Below are positions 17,098-24,743 of a DNA stretch of 61,308 nt, piece by piece. The position numbers and the translations under genes were made by a program. Every line of letters starts with the position of its first letter. Within the stretch, counting starts at the first letter, position 1. The notes under the pieces are model-generated. The model searched no databases. It was not told the origin of the DNA and saw only the letters and a program-made list of their open reading frames with translations. The DNA comes from Nocardioides sp. (GTDB lineage: Bacteria > Actinomycetota > Actinomycetes > Propionibacteriales > Nocardioidaceae), in assembly GCF_030150155.1 (NCBI RefSeq), contig NZ_JASLGR010000025.1, forward strand, positions 1 through 61,308, read 5' to 3'.

Positions 17098-18524
17098 GCC
17101 TTGAAACCCTTGTACGGCTGGAAGAGTTGGTACGCCATCATCAGCGTCTGGATCACGGTGATGACCCCGAGAGCCCGCCAGCCGACCCAGAGTACGTTGC
17201 TCTTGACGGCTGAGGAGAAGAACAGGTCGTAGACCACGACGCCGAGCACGGAGGCGACCACGGTCACGATCAGCGGCAGCAGATACGTGTTGCCGGCGCG
17301 GCCCGACTCCGCGCGCGCCTGGGCGGCCCAGTTGTCCGAGGCACGGTTGAAGAAGAACTTCCACCAGCCGCGGACGAAGTGCCCGAGCCGGACCCAGGTG
17401 TAGAACTCGGCGGGGAAGAACAGTCCGGCGAAGAGATAGTCGGACTTGTTCCGTTGCCCCATGCTGTGGGCGATCCGCAGGTTCAGCGCCCAGCCCAGCA
17501 GCGGCGGAAGCAGCCACAGCGGGGTGAAGACGAACGCGTGCAGCAGCAGCGAGCAGGCCAGCAGCACACCGAAGCCGACCCGGGTCAGGCCGTTGAGGAA
17601 CATCGCGATGTTGTCGAGCCAGCGCAGCCGCAGGTTCGGGTGGAAGGGCTGGCCCCGGTAGCCGTTGCGCTCACCGGGCCACATCAGGTCGATCGACCCG
17701 TGGTTCCACTTCACCTGCTGGGCGTCGAGCGACTTCAACGTCAGCATGCCGCCGACGTTGGCGCGGGCGTCCTTGCTGATCATGGTCTTGTAGCCAGCGC
17801 TCTTGATCTGCAGCGACAGCAGCGAGTCCTCGACCTCGCTGACGGTCTGCCACGGCTCGATCTGGTGGCCCTCGGCGGCGACCGCGTGCAGCGCCTCCAT
17901 CGAGAAGATCGAGAGCTGGCCGCCGAGCACCGCCATCTGGCGCTTCTTGAGCAGGTTGCGCATGTTGAACGAGGAGAACTGGGCGCGCTGGCCGCAGATC
18001 AGGAACTTCGCCATCAGGCCGTCGATGGCGGTGTCGTCGATGGAGTAGATCGCTGAGAGGCCGCCGATGGTCGGGTCGGACTCCATCTCGTCGATCAGGT
18101 ACTCCACGGCCCGCGGGTCGGCGGTGGTGTCACCGTCGATGCCGACCAGGTAGTCCATCCCGTCGACCAGGCGGAAGCCGTAGTTGAGCGCCCCGACCTT
18201 CTTGTCGTCCATCGCGCCGAGGTCGTGCACGTGGATCTCGGTGATGATCCGCTCGCCGTTGATCACCATCTCGTGGGCACCGGCGTACCAGGCCGCGATC
18301 CGGGCGGTGTCGTCGGTGGTGTTGTTCACCACCACGTGGATCGCGTCGGGACGACGGGTCTGGGAGAGCATCGAGTCGAGCACACCGGCGATGGACGTCG
18401 CCTCGTTGTACGCCGGCACGATGCAGCCCACCGTAGGGCGGCGCTTCGTCGCCGGAGCCGCCGGCGCCTCGGCCCACGAGGTCTCGGTCGGCAGCGCGCG
18501 CAGGTGCTGGGGTTCAGGAGACAT
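17094..18524 (-). CDS. processive family 2 glycosyltransferase (cellulose/poly-hexosamine synthase-like)
   Basis: A 476-residue inner-membrane enzyme. The GT-A domain starts TVGCIVPAYNEATSI. It has a DxD metal/UDP motif (GIDGDTTAD, residues 130-132), the acceptor-base segment SEVEDSLLSLQIKSAGYKT (Asp233, equivalent to the TED motif) and QQVKW at 269-273, a Lys variant of the QxxRW motif that marks processive synthases. Four or more hydrophobic helices lie after residue 300; none precedes the catalytic domain, unlike BcsA or PgaC. Polymer chemistry cannot be read from sequence; beta-glucan or poly-GlcNAc are the main options. The gene overlaps the upstream gene by 11 nt and the downstream lipoprotein gene by 4 nt. 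Confidence 0.88.
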   Translation of the reverse strand: MSPEPQHLRALPTETSWAEAPAAPATKRRPTVGCIVPAYNEATSIAGVLDSMLSQTRRPDAIHVVVNNTTDDTARIAAWYAGAHEMVINGERIITEIHVHDLGAMDDKKVGALNYGFRLVDGMDYLVGIDGDTTADPRAVEYLIDEMESDPTIGGLSAIYSIDDTAIDGLMAKFLICGQRAQFSSFNMRNLLKKRQMAVLGGQLSIFSMEALHAVAAEGHQIEPWQTVSEVEDSLLSLQIKSAGYKTMISKDARANVGGMLTLKSLDAQQVKWNHGSIDLMWPGERNGYRGQPFHPNLRLRWLDNIAMFLNGLTRVGFGVLLACSLLLHAFVFTPLWLLPPLLGWALNLRIAHSMGQRNKSDYLFAGLFFPAEFYTWVRLGHFVRGWWKFFFNRASDNWAAQARAESGRAGNTYLLPLIVTVVASVLGVVVYDLFFSSAVKSNVLWVGWRALGVITVIQTLMMAYQLFQPYKGFKA

Positions 18525-19632
18525 GGGACAGTCGCTCCTCTGCGGTCTGTCGGAGAAGGTCGAACTCGAACCCGGCCTCGTCGGAGGAGGACCAGGCGAA
18601 GACGGGGGTGAGTCGGACCGGCAGCGTCGCCGGCGGGGGGACCCGCATCATGCCGTTCTGGACGGCGTTGGCCACCAGCTCGGGCTCGCGGGAGGTGACG
18701 ATCGCGAACCGGCCGGCGCCGAGGTGGCCCAGCACCGCCGAGGGCGGTGCCTGGCGACGCAGCAGCTCGGCGACCCAGCGCAGAGCGGCGTCGCCGGCCA
18801 GATGCCCGTAGGCGAGGTTGAGCTCGTCGAGGCCGGGCAGCGCGGTGGTGATCACGTGCACCGGCTGGCCGACGTTGCGGCACCGGTCGATCCGGTCCCG
18901 TGCCTGGCCGAGGAAGTCGTCGAGCTCGTCGACCCCGAGGGCGGACCGGTCGAGGTCCTCCCCCAGCGTCCACCAGTTCCCGTAGCGCTCCACCCGCAGG
19001 GCCATCAGCGTCATCGCGGCGATCAGGGTGAGGGCGGCACAGGTCCCCGCCAGTCCGGCCCAGCCCTCGGCGACGCTGATCCGGTCCAGTCCGGTGAGGA
19101 AGGCCACCACGATCGAGGTGCCCGCAGCCACCCAGAGCGAGGACTCCAGCAGCACCGAGTTGAGGTTGTGGGCCATCGAGGAGCGGCGCAGCTCCACGGT
19201 GGCGAAGGCGAAGCCGAGCGCGGCGACGCAGGCAGCCGGGAGCAGGGCCCAGGCATCGCTGGACGCCGCCAGGGCCAGGGCCGCGACACCGGCGACGGCG
19301 GTCGCCCCGGCGGCCAGTCCGAGCATCGGCCGGCGCCCGGCGAAGGCCTGGGTGGCCGTCCACAGCACGGTGGCCCCGGCGACCAGTCCGACGGTCATCA
19401 CGACCAGGGTCGCCTTCGCGGCTCCGGTGTCGACCGCGCCCAGCCCGTCGTCGGTGACGGCGCCGACGGCGGGGCCGCAGGCCAAGCCGAGGACGGTGGC
19501 GAGCATCGCACCGGCGGCGAGCCGGTTCGGCCGGTCGTTGTGCCGCTGCAGGGTGGTGATCGTGAACAGGCAGCACGCCAGGGCGACGCCGACGGCGGCG
19601 GTCGCGATCAGTGTCGTCGGGTCGATGCTCAT
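18514..19632 (-). CDS. membrane protein with degenerate GGDEF domain
   Basis: A 372-residue protein. Six or seven hydrophobic segments fill residues 1-215, followed by a GGDEF-fold domain (about 250-372). The helix segment LNLAYGHLAGDAALRWVAELL matches the substrate-binding stretch of diguanylate cyclases, but the first metal Asp is lost (TALPGLDEL in place of DxDxFKxxN) and the active loop reads LGAGRF (305-309) in place of GGDEF. It should therefore not make c-di-GMP. It may bind nucleotide or act as a structural partner. Its start overlaps the kinase stop by 4 nt and its end overlaps the glycosyltransferase start by 11 nt, so a role in controlling that enzyme is plausible. Confidence 0.82.
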   Translation of the reverse strand: MSIDPTTLIATAAVGVALACCLFTITTLQRHNDRPNRLAAGAMLATVLGLACGPAVGAVTDDGLGAVDTGAAKATLVVMTVGLVAGATVLWTATQAFAGRRPMLGLAAGATAVAGVAALALAASSDAWALLPAACVAALGFAFATVELRRSSMAHNLNSVLLESSLWVAAGTSIVVAFLTGLDRISVAEGWAGLAGTCAALTLIAAMTLMALRVERYGNWWTLGEDLDRSALGVDELDDFLGQARDRIDRCRNVGQPVHVITTALPGLDELNLAYGHLAGDAALRWVAELLRRQAPPSAVLGHLGAGRFAIVTSREPELVANAVQNGMMRVPPPATLPVRLTPVFAWSSSDEAGFEFDLLRQTAEERLSHVS

Positions 19633-21287
19633 GCGGCCTCCAGTGACGGCAGCGTGATGGTCATGGTGGTGCCGGTGTCGGGGACGCTCTCGACCCTGAT
19701 CGTGCCCAGGTGCAGGTCGATCAGCTCCCGGGAGATGTTGAGGCCGAGGCCTGAGCCGCGGATCGCGGTGTGACGCACCGACGGCGCCCGGTAGAAGCGC
19801 TCGAAGAGTCGCCGGGTCTCCTCGGCGGTCATCCCGCGGCCGGTGTCGCTGACGGCCAGCTCGATCAGGTCGCCCTGGACGGCGTCGTGCCGGGTGGAGC
19901 CGACCACCTCGACCTCGCCGCCCTCACGGTTGTACTTGATCGCGTTGGAGAGCAGGTTGTCGACCACCTGACGCAGCCGGAGCGCGTCGCCGACCAGCGG
20001 CAGCCGGGTGGGCAGGTCGACGTTGACGGTGATCAGCCGGTCGTGGGCCATCGGCATGATCGCGGCGACGGAGTCGAGCACGACCGGGACGAGGTCCATC
20101 GGCACCTTCGTCACCGTCAGGGTGCCCGAGGCCTCACGCTCACGGTTGGCGAGCAGGTCGTTGACCAGCAGCAGCATCCGATCGGCGTTCTTCGAGACCA
20201 CCTCGAGCTGCTCCTGCACCTCCTCGGAGAGCTCGGGGGTGTCCAGTGCCAGGTCGACGTAGCCGATGATCGAGCTCAGCGGCGTGCGCAGCTCGTGGGA
20301 GACCGACGCGAACAGGTCGTCGCGGGCCTGCAGGGCCTCGTACTCGGCGGTGATGTCGCTGGCGACGAGCACCACCTGGGTGGCGGTGCCGGCGCGGTCG
20401 CGCAACACCCGGGTGGAGACCCGCAGCGCTGCCCGGGCCTCGCCGGGGTGACCCAGCCAGTACTGCTCGTCCTCGACGTTCTCCCCGCCCAGGGCCCGGC
20501 GGACCGGGTTCTCCACCGGCGTCACCGGGCTGTACCCGTCACCGTGGTAGAAGGGGAACGTGCTCAGCTCGGAGGTCTGCGGCAGGTTGAGGCCGGCGAC
20601 CAGCTCGCGGCTGGCCCGGTTGGCGGTGACCAGGTGGCCGGCACCGTCGAAGCTGAGCACCGCGAAGCCGACGGCGTCGAGCACCTGGCGCAGCGTCTCC
20701 TCGCCCTTGCTGGTCCGCTCGAAGGCGTTCTCCAGCATCCCGGCCTGACGCTGCAGCAGGGCGTGCTGGGCGTCGGAGCGGCGCCGGATCCACCAGATCA
20801 CGGTGGAGACCAGGGCCATCGCGCAGGTCGCGCTGAGGCCCATCATCACCGCGCCGAGACCGACCTCGCCCCCGGCGATGCCGGGGATGCGCGGCACCCA
20901 GATCGCGGCCACCATCACCGCGAAGCCGGCGCTCACGATCCGGGCCGGATAGGCGGTGGCCAGCCAGATCAGCGGGAAGACCAGCAGCGTCTCCAGCCCG
21001 GCCGCGGCGACCTCGCGGGTCATCACCACGATGCCGAGAACGTCCATCGCCGGTACGACGAGCAGCGCCGGTGACAGGCCGCGGCCGTCGGCAGCGGCGT
21101 ACGCCACGATGCTCGACACGGCGATGACCGCCCCGCCGATCACGAGCGAGAGCCGCTGATCGGTGCCGAGGCCTCCGAAGATCAGAAGTCCGAGGATCGC
21201 GACCCCGGCGGCGGCGGTGAACTGGAGCTGAAGCGGAGCGACCGGGAAGACCCCCAGCCGGGCCTTCGCCTCAGACTGGCTCAGCAT
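19629..21287 (-). CDS. membrane sensor histidine kinase with PAS domain
   Basis: A 552-residue kinase. Residues 20-170 hold about six membrane helices, then a short coiled linker and a PAS domain (about 198-315). The phospho-acceptor His331 is in SVSHELRTPLSS (HisKA), and a HATPase domain follows with LLSNAIKYN, DTGRGM and GSGLGLNIS. There is no large extracytoplasmic domain, so sensing is by the membrane part, the PAS, or an outside partner. The upstream gene encodes a solute-binding lipoprotein whose stop overlaps this ATG (ATGCTGA), so the two are co-translated. The response regulator at 15178 is the likely partner. Confidence 0.93.
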   Translation of the reverse strand: MLSQSEAKARLGVFPVAPLQLQFTAAAGVAILGLLIFGGLGTDQRLSLVIGGAVIAVSSIVAYAAADGRGLSPALLVVPAMDVLGIVVMTREVAAAGLETLLVFPLIWLATAYPARIVSAGFAVMVAAIWVPRIPGIAGGEVGLGAVMMGLSATCAMALVSTVIWWIRRRSDAQHALLQRQAGMLENAFERTSKGEETLRQVLDAVGFAVLSFDGAGHLVTANRASRELVAGLNLPQTSELSTFPFYHGDGYSPVTPVENPVRRALGGENVEDEQYWLGHPGEARAALRVSTRVLRDRAGTATQVVLVASDITAEYEALQARDDLFASVSHELRTPLSSIIGYVDLALDTPELSEEVQEQLEVVSKNADRMLLLVNDLLANREREASGTLTVTKVPMDLVPVVLDSVAAIMPMAHDRLITVNVDLPTRLPLVGDALRLRQVVDNLLSNAIKYNREGGEVEVVGSTRHDAVQGDLIELAVSDTGRGMTAEETRRLFERFYRAPSVRHTAIRGSGLGLNISRELIDLHLGTIRVESVPDTGTTMTITLPSLEAA

Positions 21288-22216
21288 GGCTCGAAGGCGG
21301 GAGGCTCCGGCGGCGACTCGACACCGGACTGTCCCAAGGTGTCGTCGAAGGCCTCGAGCCAGCTGCCGTCCTTGTAGCCGCGCAGCAGGGTGCGCTGGAC
21401 GAAGTCGCACATCCCGGTCATGCCCTTCGGGAAGGCGACGCCGTACTTCTCCTCGGTGAACGGGTCGCCGGCCACGACCAGCGCGCCGGCCGAGGAGTGG
21501 GCGTAGCCCATCCCGATCGCACCGTCACCGGCGACGGCCGCGACGGTGCCCTGCTGGAGCAGGCCGACGCAGTCGCCGTAGGCGGCCTTGAGCACGGGCT
21601 GCTGCTTGAACTCGTGGACCAGGGTGCTGGCCGTGGTCGAGCCGGAGACGGCACAGACCTTCTGACCGGAGCTGATCGGCATCCGCCGCAGCCGCGGGTT
21701 GCCGTTGGGGCCGGGCGTGGCCGCGTTGATCGCGGCTTGGTCGGCGGCACGGACCAGGAGCTGGGTGCCGGTGATGTAGTAGGGACCGGCCATGCCGACC
21801 TGCTGTTCCTCGCTGCGGGTCATCGCGAGCGAGGAGATCACCATGTCGACGGCGTTGGTGGTCAGGGCCTGGTCGCGACCGCTGTCGAGGACCTGGATCC
21901 ACTGGATCTTGTCCGCCGAGATGCCTAGTCCACCGGCGATGATCTTGCCGACCTCGACCTCGAAGCCGGTGGGGGCGCTGCTCCCCGGGGCGAGATAGCC
22001 CAGGCCGGGGGTCTGGTAGGAGACGCCGATCCGGACGCGGCCGGTCGAGGCGAGCTGCTGGGCGTAGCCGGTCAGGCCGTCCAGGGCGGTGACGGAGCCA
22101 CGGTCGGCCGTGGACGAGGAGCCCGTCGAGGAGGAGGTCGCCTCACCGCCACCACAGGCGGTCAATGCCAGCGCTACCGGGATCGCCAGCACCGAGTGCC
22201 ACCATCGACGTTGCAC
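21281..22216 (-). CDS. extracellular solute-binding lipoprotein (SBP family 3-like)
   Basis: A 311-residue lipoprotein (signal MQRRWWHSVLAIPVALALTAC, Cys21; cut in two here: basic RRWW start, hydrophobic core, LTAC) followed by a Ser/Thr linker and a periplasmic-binding-protein type II fold. Family 3 hallmarks are GFEVEVGKIIAGGLG, MVISSLAMTRSEEQQV and GPYYITGTQLLV, as in amino-acid binding proteins. No permease or ATPase gene is nearby; the next gene is a histidine kinase, so this protein probably works as a ligand sensor rather than for uptake. Two starts are possible. The GTG at 22216 is preferred because GGAGGG lies 4-5 nt upstream and the signal peptide is then well-formed (the alternative is 22237). 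Confidence 0.88.
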   Translation of the reverse strand: MQRRWWHSVLAIPVALALTACGGGEATSSSTGSSSTADRGSVTALDGLTGYAQQLASTGRVRIGVSYQTPGLGYLAPGSSAPTGFEVEVGKIIAGGLGISADKIQWIQVLDSGRDQALTTNAVDMVISSLAMTRSEEQQVGMAGPYYITGTQLLVRAADQAAINAATPGPNGNPRLRRMPISSGQKVCAVSGSTTASTLVHEFKQQPVLKAAYGDCVGLLQQGTVAAVAGDGAIGMGYAHSSAGALVVAGDPFTEEKYGVAFPKGMTGMCDFVQRTLLRGYKDGSWLEAFDDTLGQSGVESPPEPPAFEPC

Positions 22217-22278
22217 GCAACCCTCCGAACCTGCCATGTCTGAATGTCTGTCGGAGACCCGGAACCCCCTTATCCCCC

Positions 22279-22284
22279 ATTCTA
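22279..22284 (-). promoter_or_regulatory. possible -10 box of the sensor-glycosyltransferase operon
   Basis: Minus-strand TAGAAT lies 62 nt before the preferred start of the solute-binding lipoprotein and overlaps the TAG stop of the upstream gene. No good -35 is visible. A start here would give a G-rich leader of about 55 nt. Confidence 0.4.
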
Positions 22285-23181
22285 GTCATGACGAGGGGGT
22301 CTCCGTGTGCTGAAGCCGTAGAGTCCCGCGTCCGGTGCGCGCTCGCGATGTTGCCGTGGTGTGGGGATCTCCACACCGATCATCTCGGCCAGATCGGCCA
22401 GGGTCTGGAACGGTGTCAGGGTCTCGTCGACGACGTGCGGCTCGCCACGATCGGCCGACGCGGGCCTGTCACGACGCCGCATCGAGCGCCGCCCGAGCCG
22501 CTCCTCGGCCATGTCGGTCAGCACCGTGACCTCGGCGCCCATCCGGATGAGCTGCTCGTAGGCGGAGTGCCCCTTGATCTGGATGCCGCCGTTGTCGGCG
22601 TCGACGATCAGGTCGAGCAGCACCTCGGCCTGGGGCAGCAGGTCCGCGATCCGGCTCAGCGCCTGGGGCATCACGCCGAGGTCGAGGACGACCGCGGCGC
22701 CGTCACGGATCGTCTCGTAGGCGTCGGCGAGGTCGGTGCGGACCAGTCGGCCGGTGGGGCGGAGCTTGTCGAAGTACGCCTGCGACTTGACCAGGGTGCC
22801 GAAGCCCGCGGCGAGGAAGACCAGGGTGACCAGTCCGACGACGAGGTCGGCGGTCTTGCCGCGCGCGGGGTCGTCGGCGATCTGGGTCGCCAGGATGACG
22901 ACGATCATCGCGCACACGGCGGTGACGGCGAAGGTGACCACCGGCACCCAGACCGCGGCCTGGGCGTCGAGCTCCTTCATCCGGGTCAGCTCCCGGGGCG
23001 CGTGGGTGAGCCGCTTGAGGGAGTGCGGGTAGCGTGCCACCCGGACCCGCTCCTCGACGCGTCGGTCGAACTCGAGACGGGTGTCGTCGACCGCCTCGCC
23101 GTCCACCGCCTCGCCGTCGGTCGTCTCGGCCTCGACCCAGCTGTGGGCGGGGAGCGCGTCAGGCTCCTCCGGTTCGCTCAC
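22282..23181 (-). CDS. conserved membrane protein of unknown function
   Basis: A 299-residue protein with an acidic N-terminus (SEPEEPDALPAH), a basic amphipathic stretch, two membrane helices at about 75-130 (VWVPVVTFAVTAVCAMIVVI and LVVGLVTLVFLAAGFGTL) and a soluble C-terminal half (DLADAYETIRDGAAVVLDL ... DNGGIQIKGHSAYEQLIRMG). No family recognised. GTG start with minus-strand GATACT 5 nt upstream. It is on the same strand as the solute-binding/kinase/glycosyltransferase operon and ends 65 nt before it, so it may be its first gene or simply a neighbour. Confidence 0.72.
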   Translation of the reverse strand: MSEPEEPDALPAHSWVEAETTDGEAVDGEAVDDTRLEFDRRVEERVRVARYPHSLKRLTHAPRELTRMKELDAQAAVWVPVVTFAVTAVCAMIVVILATQIADDPARGKTADLVVGLVTLVFLAAGFGTLVKSQAYFDKLRPTGRLVRTDLADAYETIRDGAAVVLDLGVMPQALSRIADLLPQAEVLLDLIVDADNGGIQIKGHSAYEQLIRMGAEVTVLTDMAEERLGRRSMRRRDRPASADRGEPHVVDETLTPFQTLADLAEMIGVEIPTPRQHRERAPDAGLYGFSTRRPPRHD

Positions 23182-23252
23182 GTCCGAGTATCGGCAGGGC
23201 TGTGAGTCTCCTGAGTGTCACCGGCGAACTGATCGGAACTTCCCGCAGCCGC

Positions 23253-23552
23253 TCAGCAGGCGTGGCGGTCGAGCAGGGCCGCCCGCTCGGCGGCGAGGGC
23301 CCGTTCGGCCGGGGTGGCGCCGGGGTCGACGGCCAGCCGGCGCAGCGCCGCGGCGGCGTTGGAGCGGGACCGGGTGGCCCTGACCAGGGTGGCGGCCAGG
23401 GCAGGAGTCGGGGTCGGCACCGGGCCGCCTGCCACGGGACGGACGGTGTTCCTCGCGGTGCCCATCGTCCAGGCCGCGCGATGGGCGGCCCCCAGGACGG
23501 CTGCGTCACGGAGGGTGGCCTGCGGAGCGGCGACGTGAGCGACGAGGTTCAT
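23253..23552 (-). CDS. small Ala/Arg-rich protein, unknown
   Basis: A 99-residue candidate: MNLVAHVAAPQATLRDAAVL at the start, VDPGATPAERALAAERAALL near the end, and Cys as the last residue. The helical, Ala/Arg-rich composition is plausible for a real cytosolic protein, but compositional bias also makes chance frames likely in such DNA. It is divergent from the LysR-like gene with 42 bp between starts. No family or function recognised. The 71 bp between this gene and the next on the left hold nothing I can identify. Confidence 0.45.
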   Translation of the reverse strand: MNLVAHVAAPQATLRDAAVLGAAHRAAWTMGTARNTVRPVAGGPVPTPTPALAATLVRATRSRSNAAAALRRLAVDPGATPAERALAAERAALLDRHAC

Positions 23553-23594
23553 GCCCGTCTAACGGGCGCCGGGGCCCTTAGCTACGGTGAGTCC

Positions 23595-24170
23595 ATGACC
23601 TTCCGACTCGGCTTCGTCACCGGCGCCACCCCCGACAAGTGGGCCCGTGCCTGGCGTGACCGGTTCAAGGAGAAGATCGAGCTCGTCCCGCTGCTCCAGG
23701 AGGACCAGCTCGACGCGCTGCGCTCGGGCGAGGTCACGATGGCCCTGGTCCGGCTGCCCGTGCCGACCGACGGTCTGCACCTGATCCGGCTCTACGACGA
23801 GGTCCAGGTCGCCGTGGCTGGTCTGGAGCACTTCATCGCCGCGGCCGACGACGTCAGCCTCGAGGACCTGCGCGGCGAGCAGCTGGTGCTCCCCCATCAG
23901 TCCGGCTGGACGCCGGAGGCCGAGCAGCTCGCGTGGCCGCCGATGTCGCCCAAGGACGCGATCGAGACCGTCGCCGCCGGGACCGGGATCGCCCTGGTGC
24001 CGATGTCGGTCGGGCGGCTCTACCAGCGCAAGGACACCGTCCAGCGCCAGGTCACCGACCTGGAGCCGACTACCGTCGGCCTGGCCTGGCTGCGCGAGAA
24101 CGACGACGAGCGGACGCAGGCGTTCGTCGGCATCACCCGTGGCCGGACCGCGAACTCCTCCCGCGGCTGA
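23595..24170 (+). CDS. stand-alone LysR-type effector-binding domain protein
   Basis: A 191-residue protein that resembles only the effector-binding half of LysR-type regulators: LGFVTGATPDKWARAW, a hinge, QLVLPHQSGWTPEAE and AAGTGIALVPMSVGRLY. No helix-turn-helix is present. Proteins of this shape are common in actinobacteria and are annotated as LysR substrate-binding family; their role is unclear. The ATG is fixed by TACGGT (23583-23588) 6 nt upstream. The end (RTANSSRG) is short of any further domain. It could bind a small ligand or a partner regulator. Confidence 0.8.
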   Translation: MTFRLGFVTGATPDKWARAWRDRFKEKIELVPLLQEDQLDALRSGEVTMALVRLPVPTDGLHLIRLYDEVQVAVAGLEHFIAAADDVSLEDLRGEQLVLPHQSGWTPEAEQLAWPPMSPKDAIETVAAGTGIALVPMSVGRLYQRKDTVQRQVTDLEPTTVGLAWLRENDDERTQAFVGITRGRTANSSRG

Positions 24171-24179
24171 GCCGTCCCC

Positions 24180-24725
24180 CTAGCCCGCAGCGGGGCGATG
24201 CTCCCGCAGCCAGGCGGCCAGCTCGCGAGCTGACTCGTCGATCACCGCGGCCCACTCCCACGCGCCGTCGTCGGCGTGGTCGGAGACGTGCTTGACCAGC
24301 GTCACCGGTACGCCGGCCCGCTGGGCCGCCCAGGTGACGGCGTACCCCTCCATGTCGACGAGGTCGGCGACCTGCGCCAGGCGGGCTCGCACCGCCGGGT
24401 CGGCGACGAAGAGGTCGCCGGTGGCGAGCCGGATCCCGTCACCGACGGTGATCCACTCCTGCGGGTCGTAGCCGAAGCCCCGCAGCGCCTGCGCCGACAG
24501 GTCGTGGTTGTGCACCGACCCGACGAGATGGAGCCCGGCCAGGTGGTCGTGCAGCGCCCCGGCCGAGCCGATGTTGACCACCTCGCTGATCTCCGGGTCG
24601 CGGGCGAGGGCGTCGGCCACCGCAGTGGCCGACGCGACCTTGCCCACGCCCGTGATGAGCAGTCGATAGGACGCGGGAACGTGCGCTGCCTCTTCGGGCG
24701 TCGCGCTGACCACCAGGATCGTCAC
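24180..24725 (-). CDS. nucleosidase (MTA/SAH nucleosidase / nucleoside phosphorylase fold)
   Basis: A 181-residue protein of the PNP/UDP phosphorylase superfamily. Seen: N-terminal strand ILVVSATPEEAAH, ITGVGKVASA, NIGSAGAL, the active-site segment DMEGYAVTWAAQ (Met-Glu as in MTA/SAH nucleosidase) and the catalytic Asp in VKHVSDHADD. It should cleave the N-glycosidic bond of adenosyl thio-compounds or a related nucleoside. It is shorter than the ~230-residue E. coli Mtn, so another substrate is possible. GTG start; minus-strand TACAGT is 8 nt upstream. Confidence 0.83.
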   Translation of the reverse strand: MTILVVSATPEEAAHVPASYRLLITGVGKVASATAVADALARDPEISEVVNIGSAGALHDHLAGLHLVGSVHNHDLSAQALRGFGYDPQEWITVGDGIRLATGDLFVADPAVRARLAQVADLVDMEGYAVTWAAQRAGVPVTLVKHVSDHADDGAWEWAAVIDESARELAAWLREHRPAAG

Positions 24726-24743
24726 GGCGCCCCACTGTACGGA

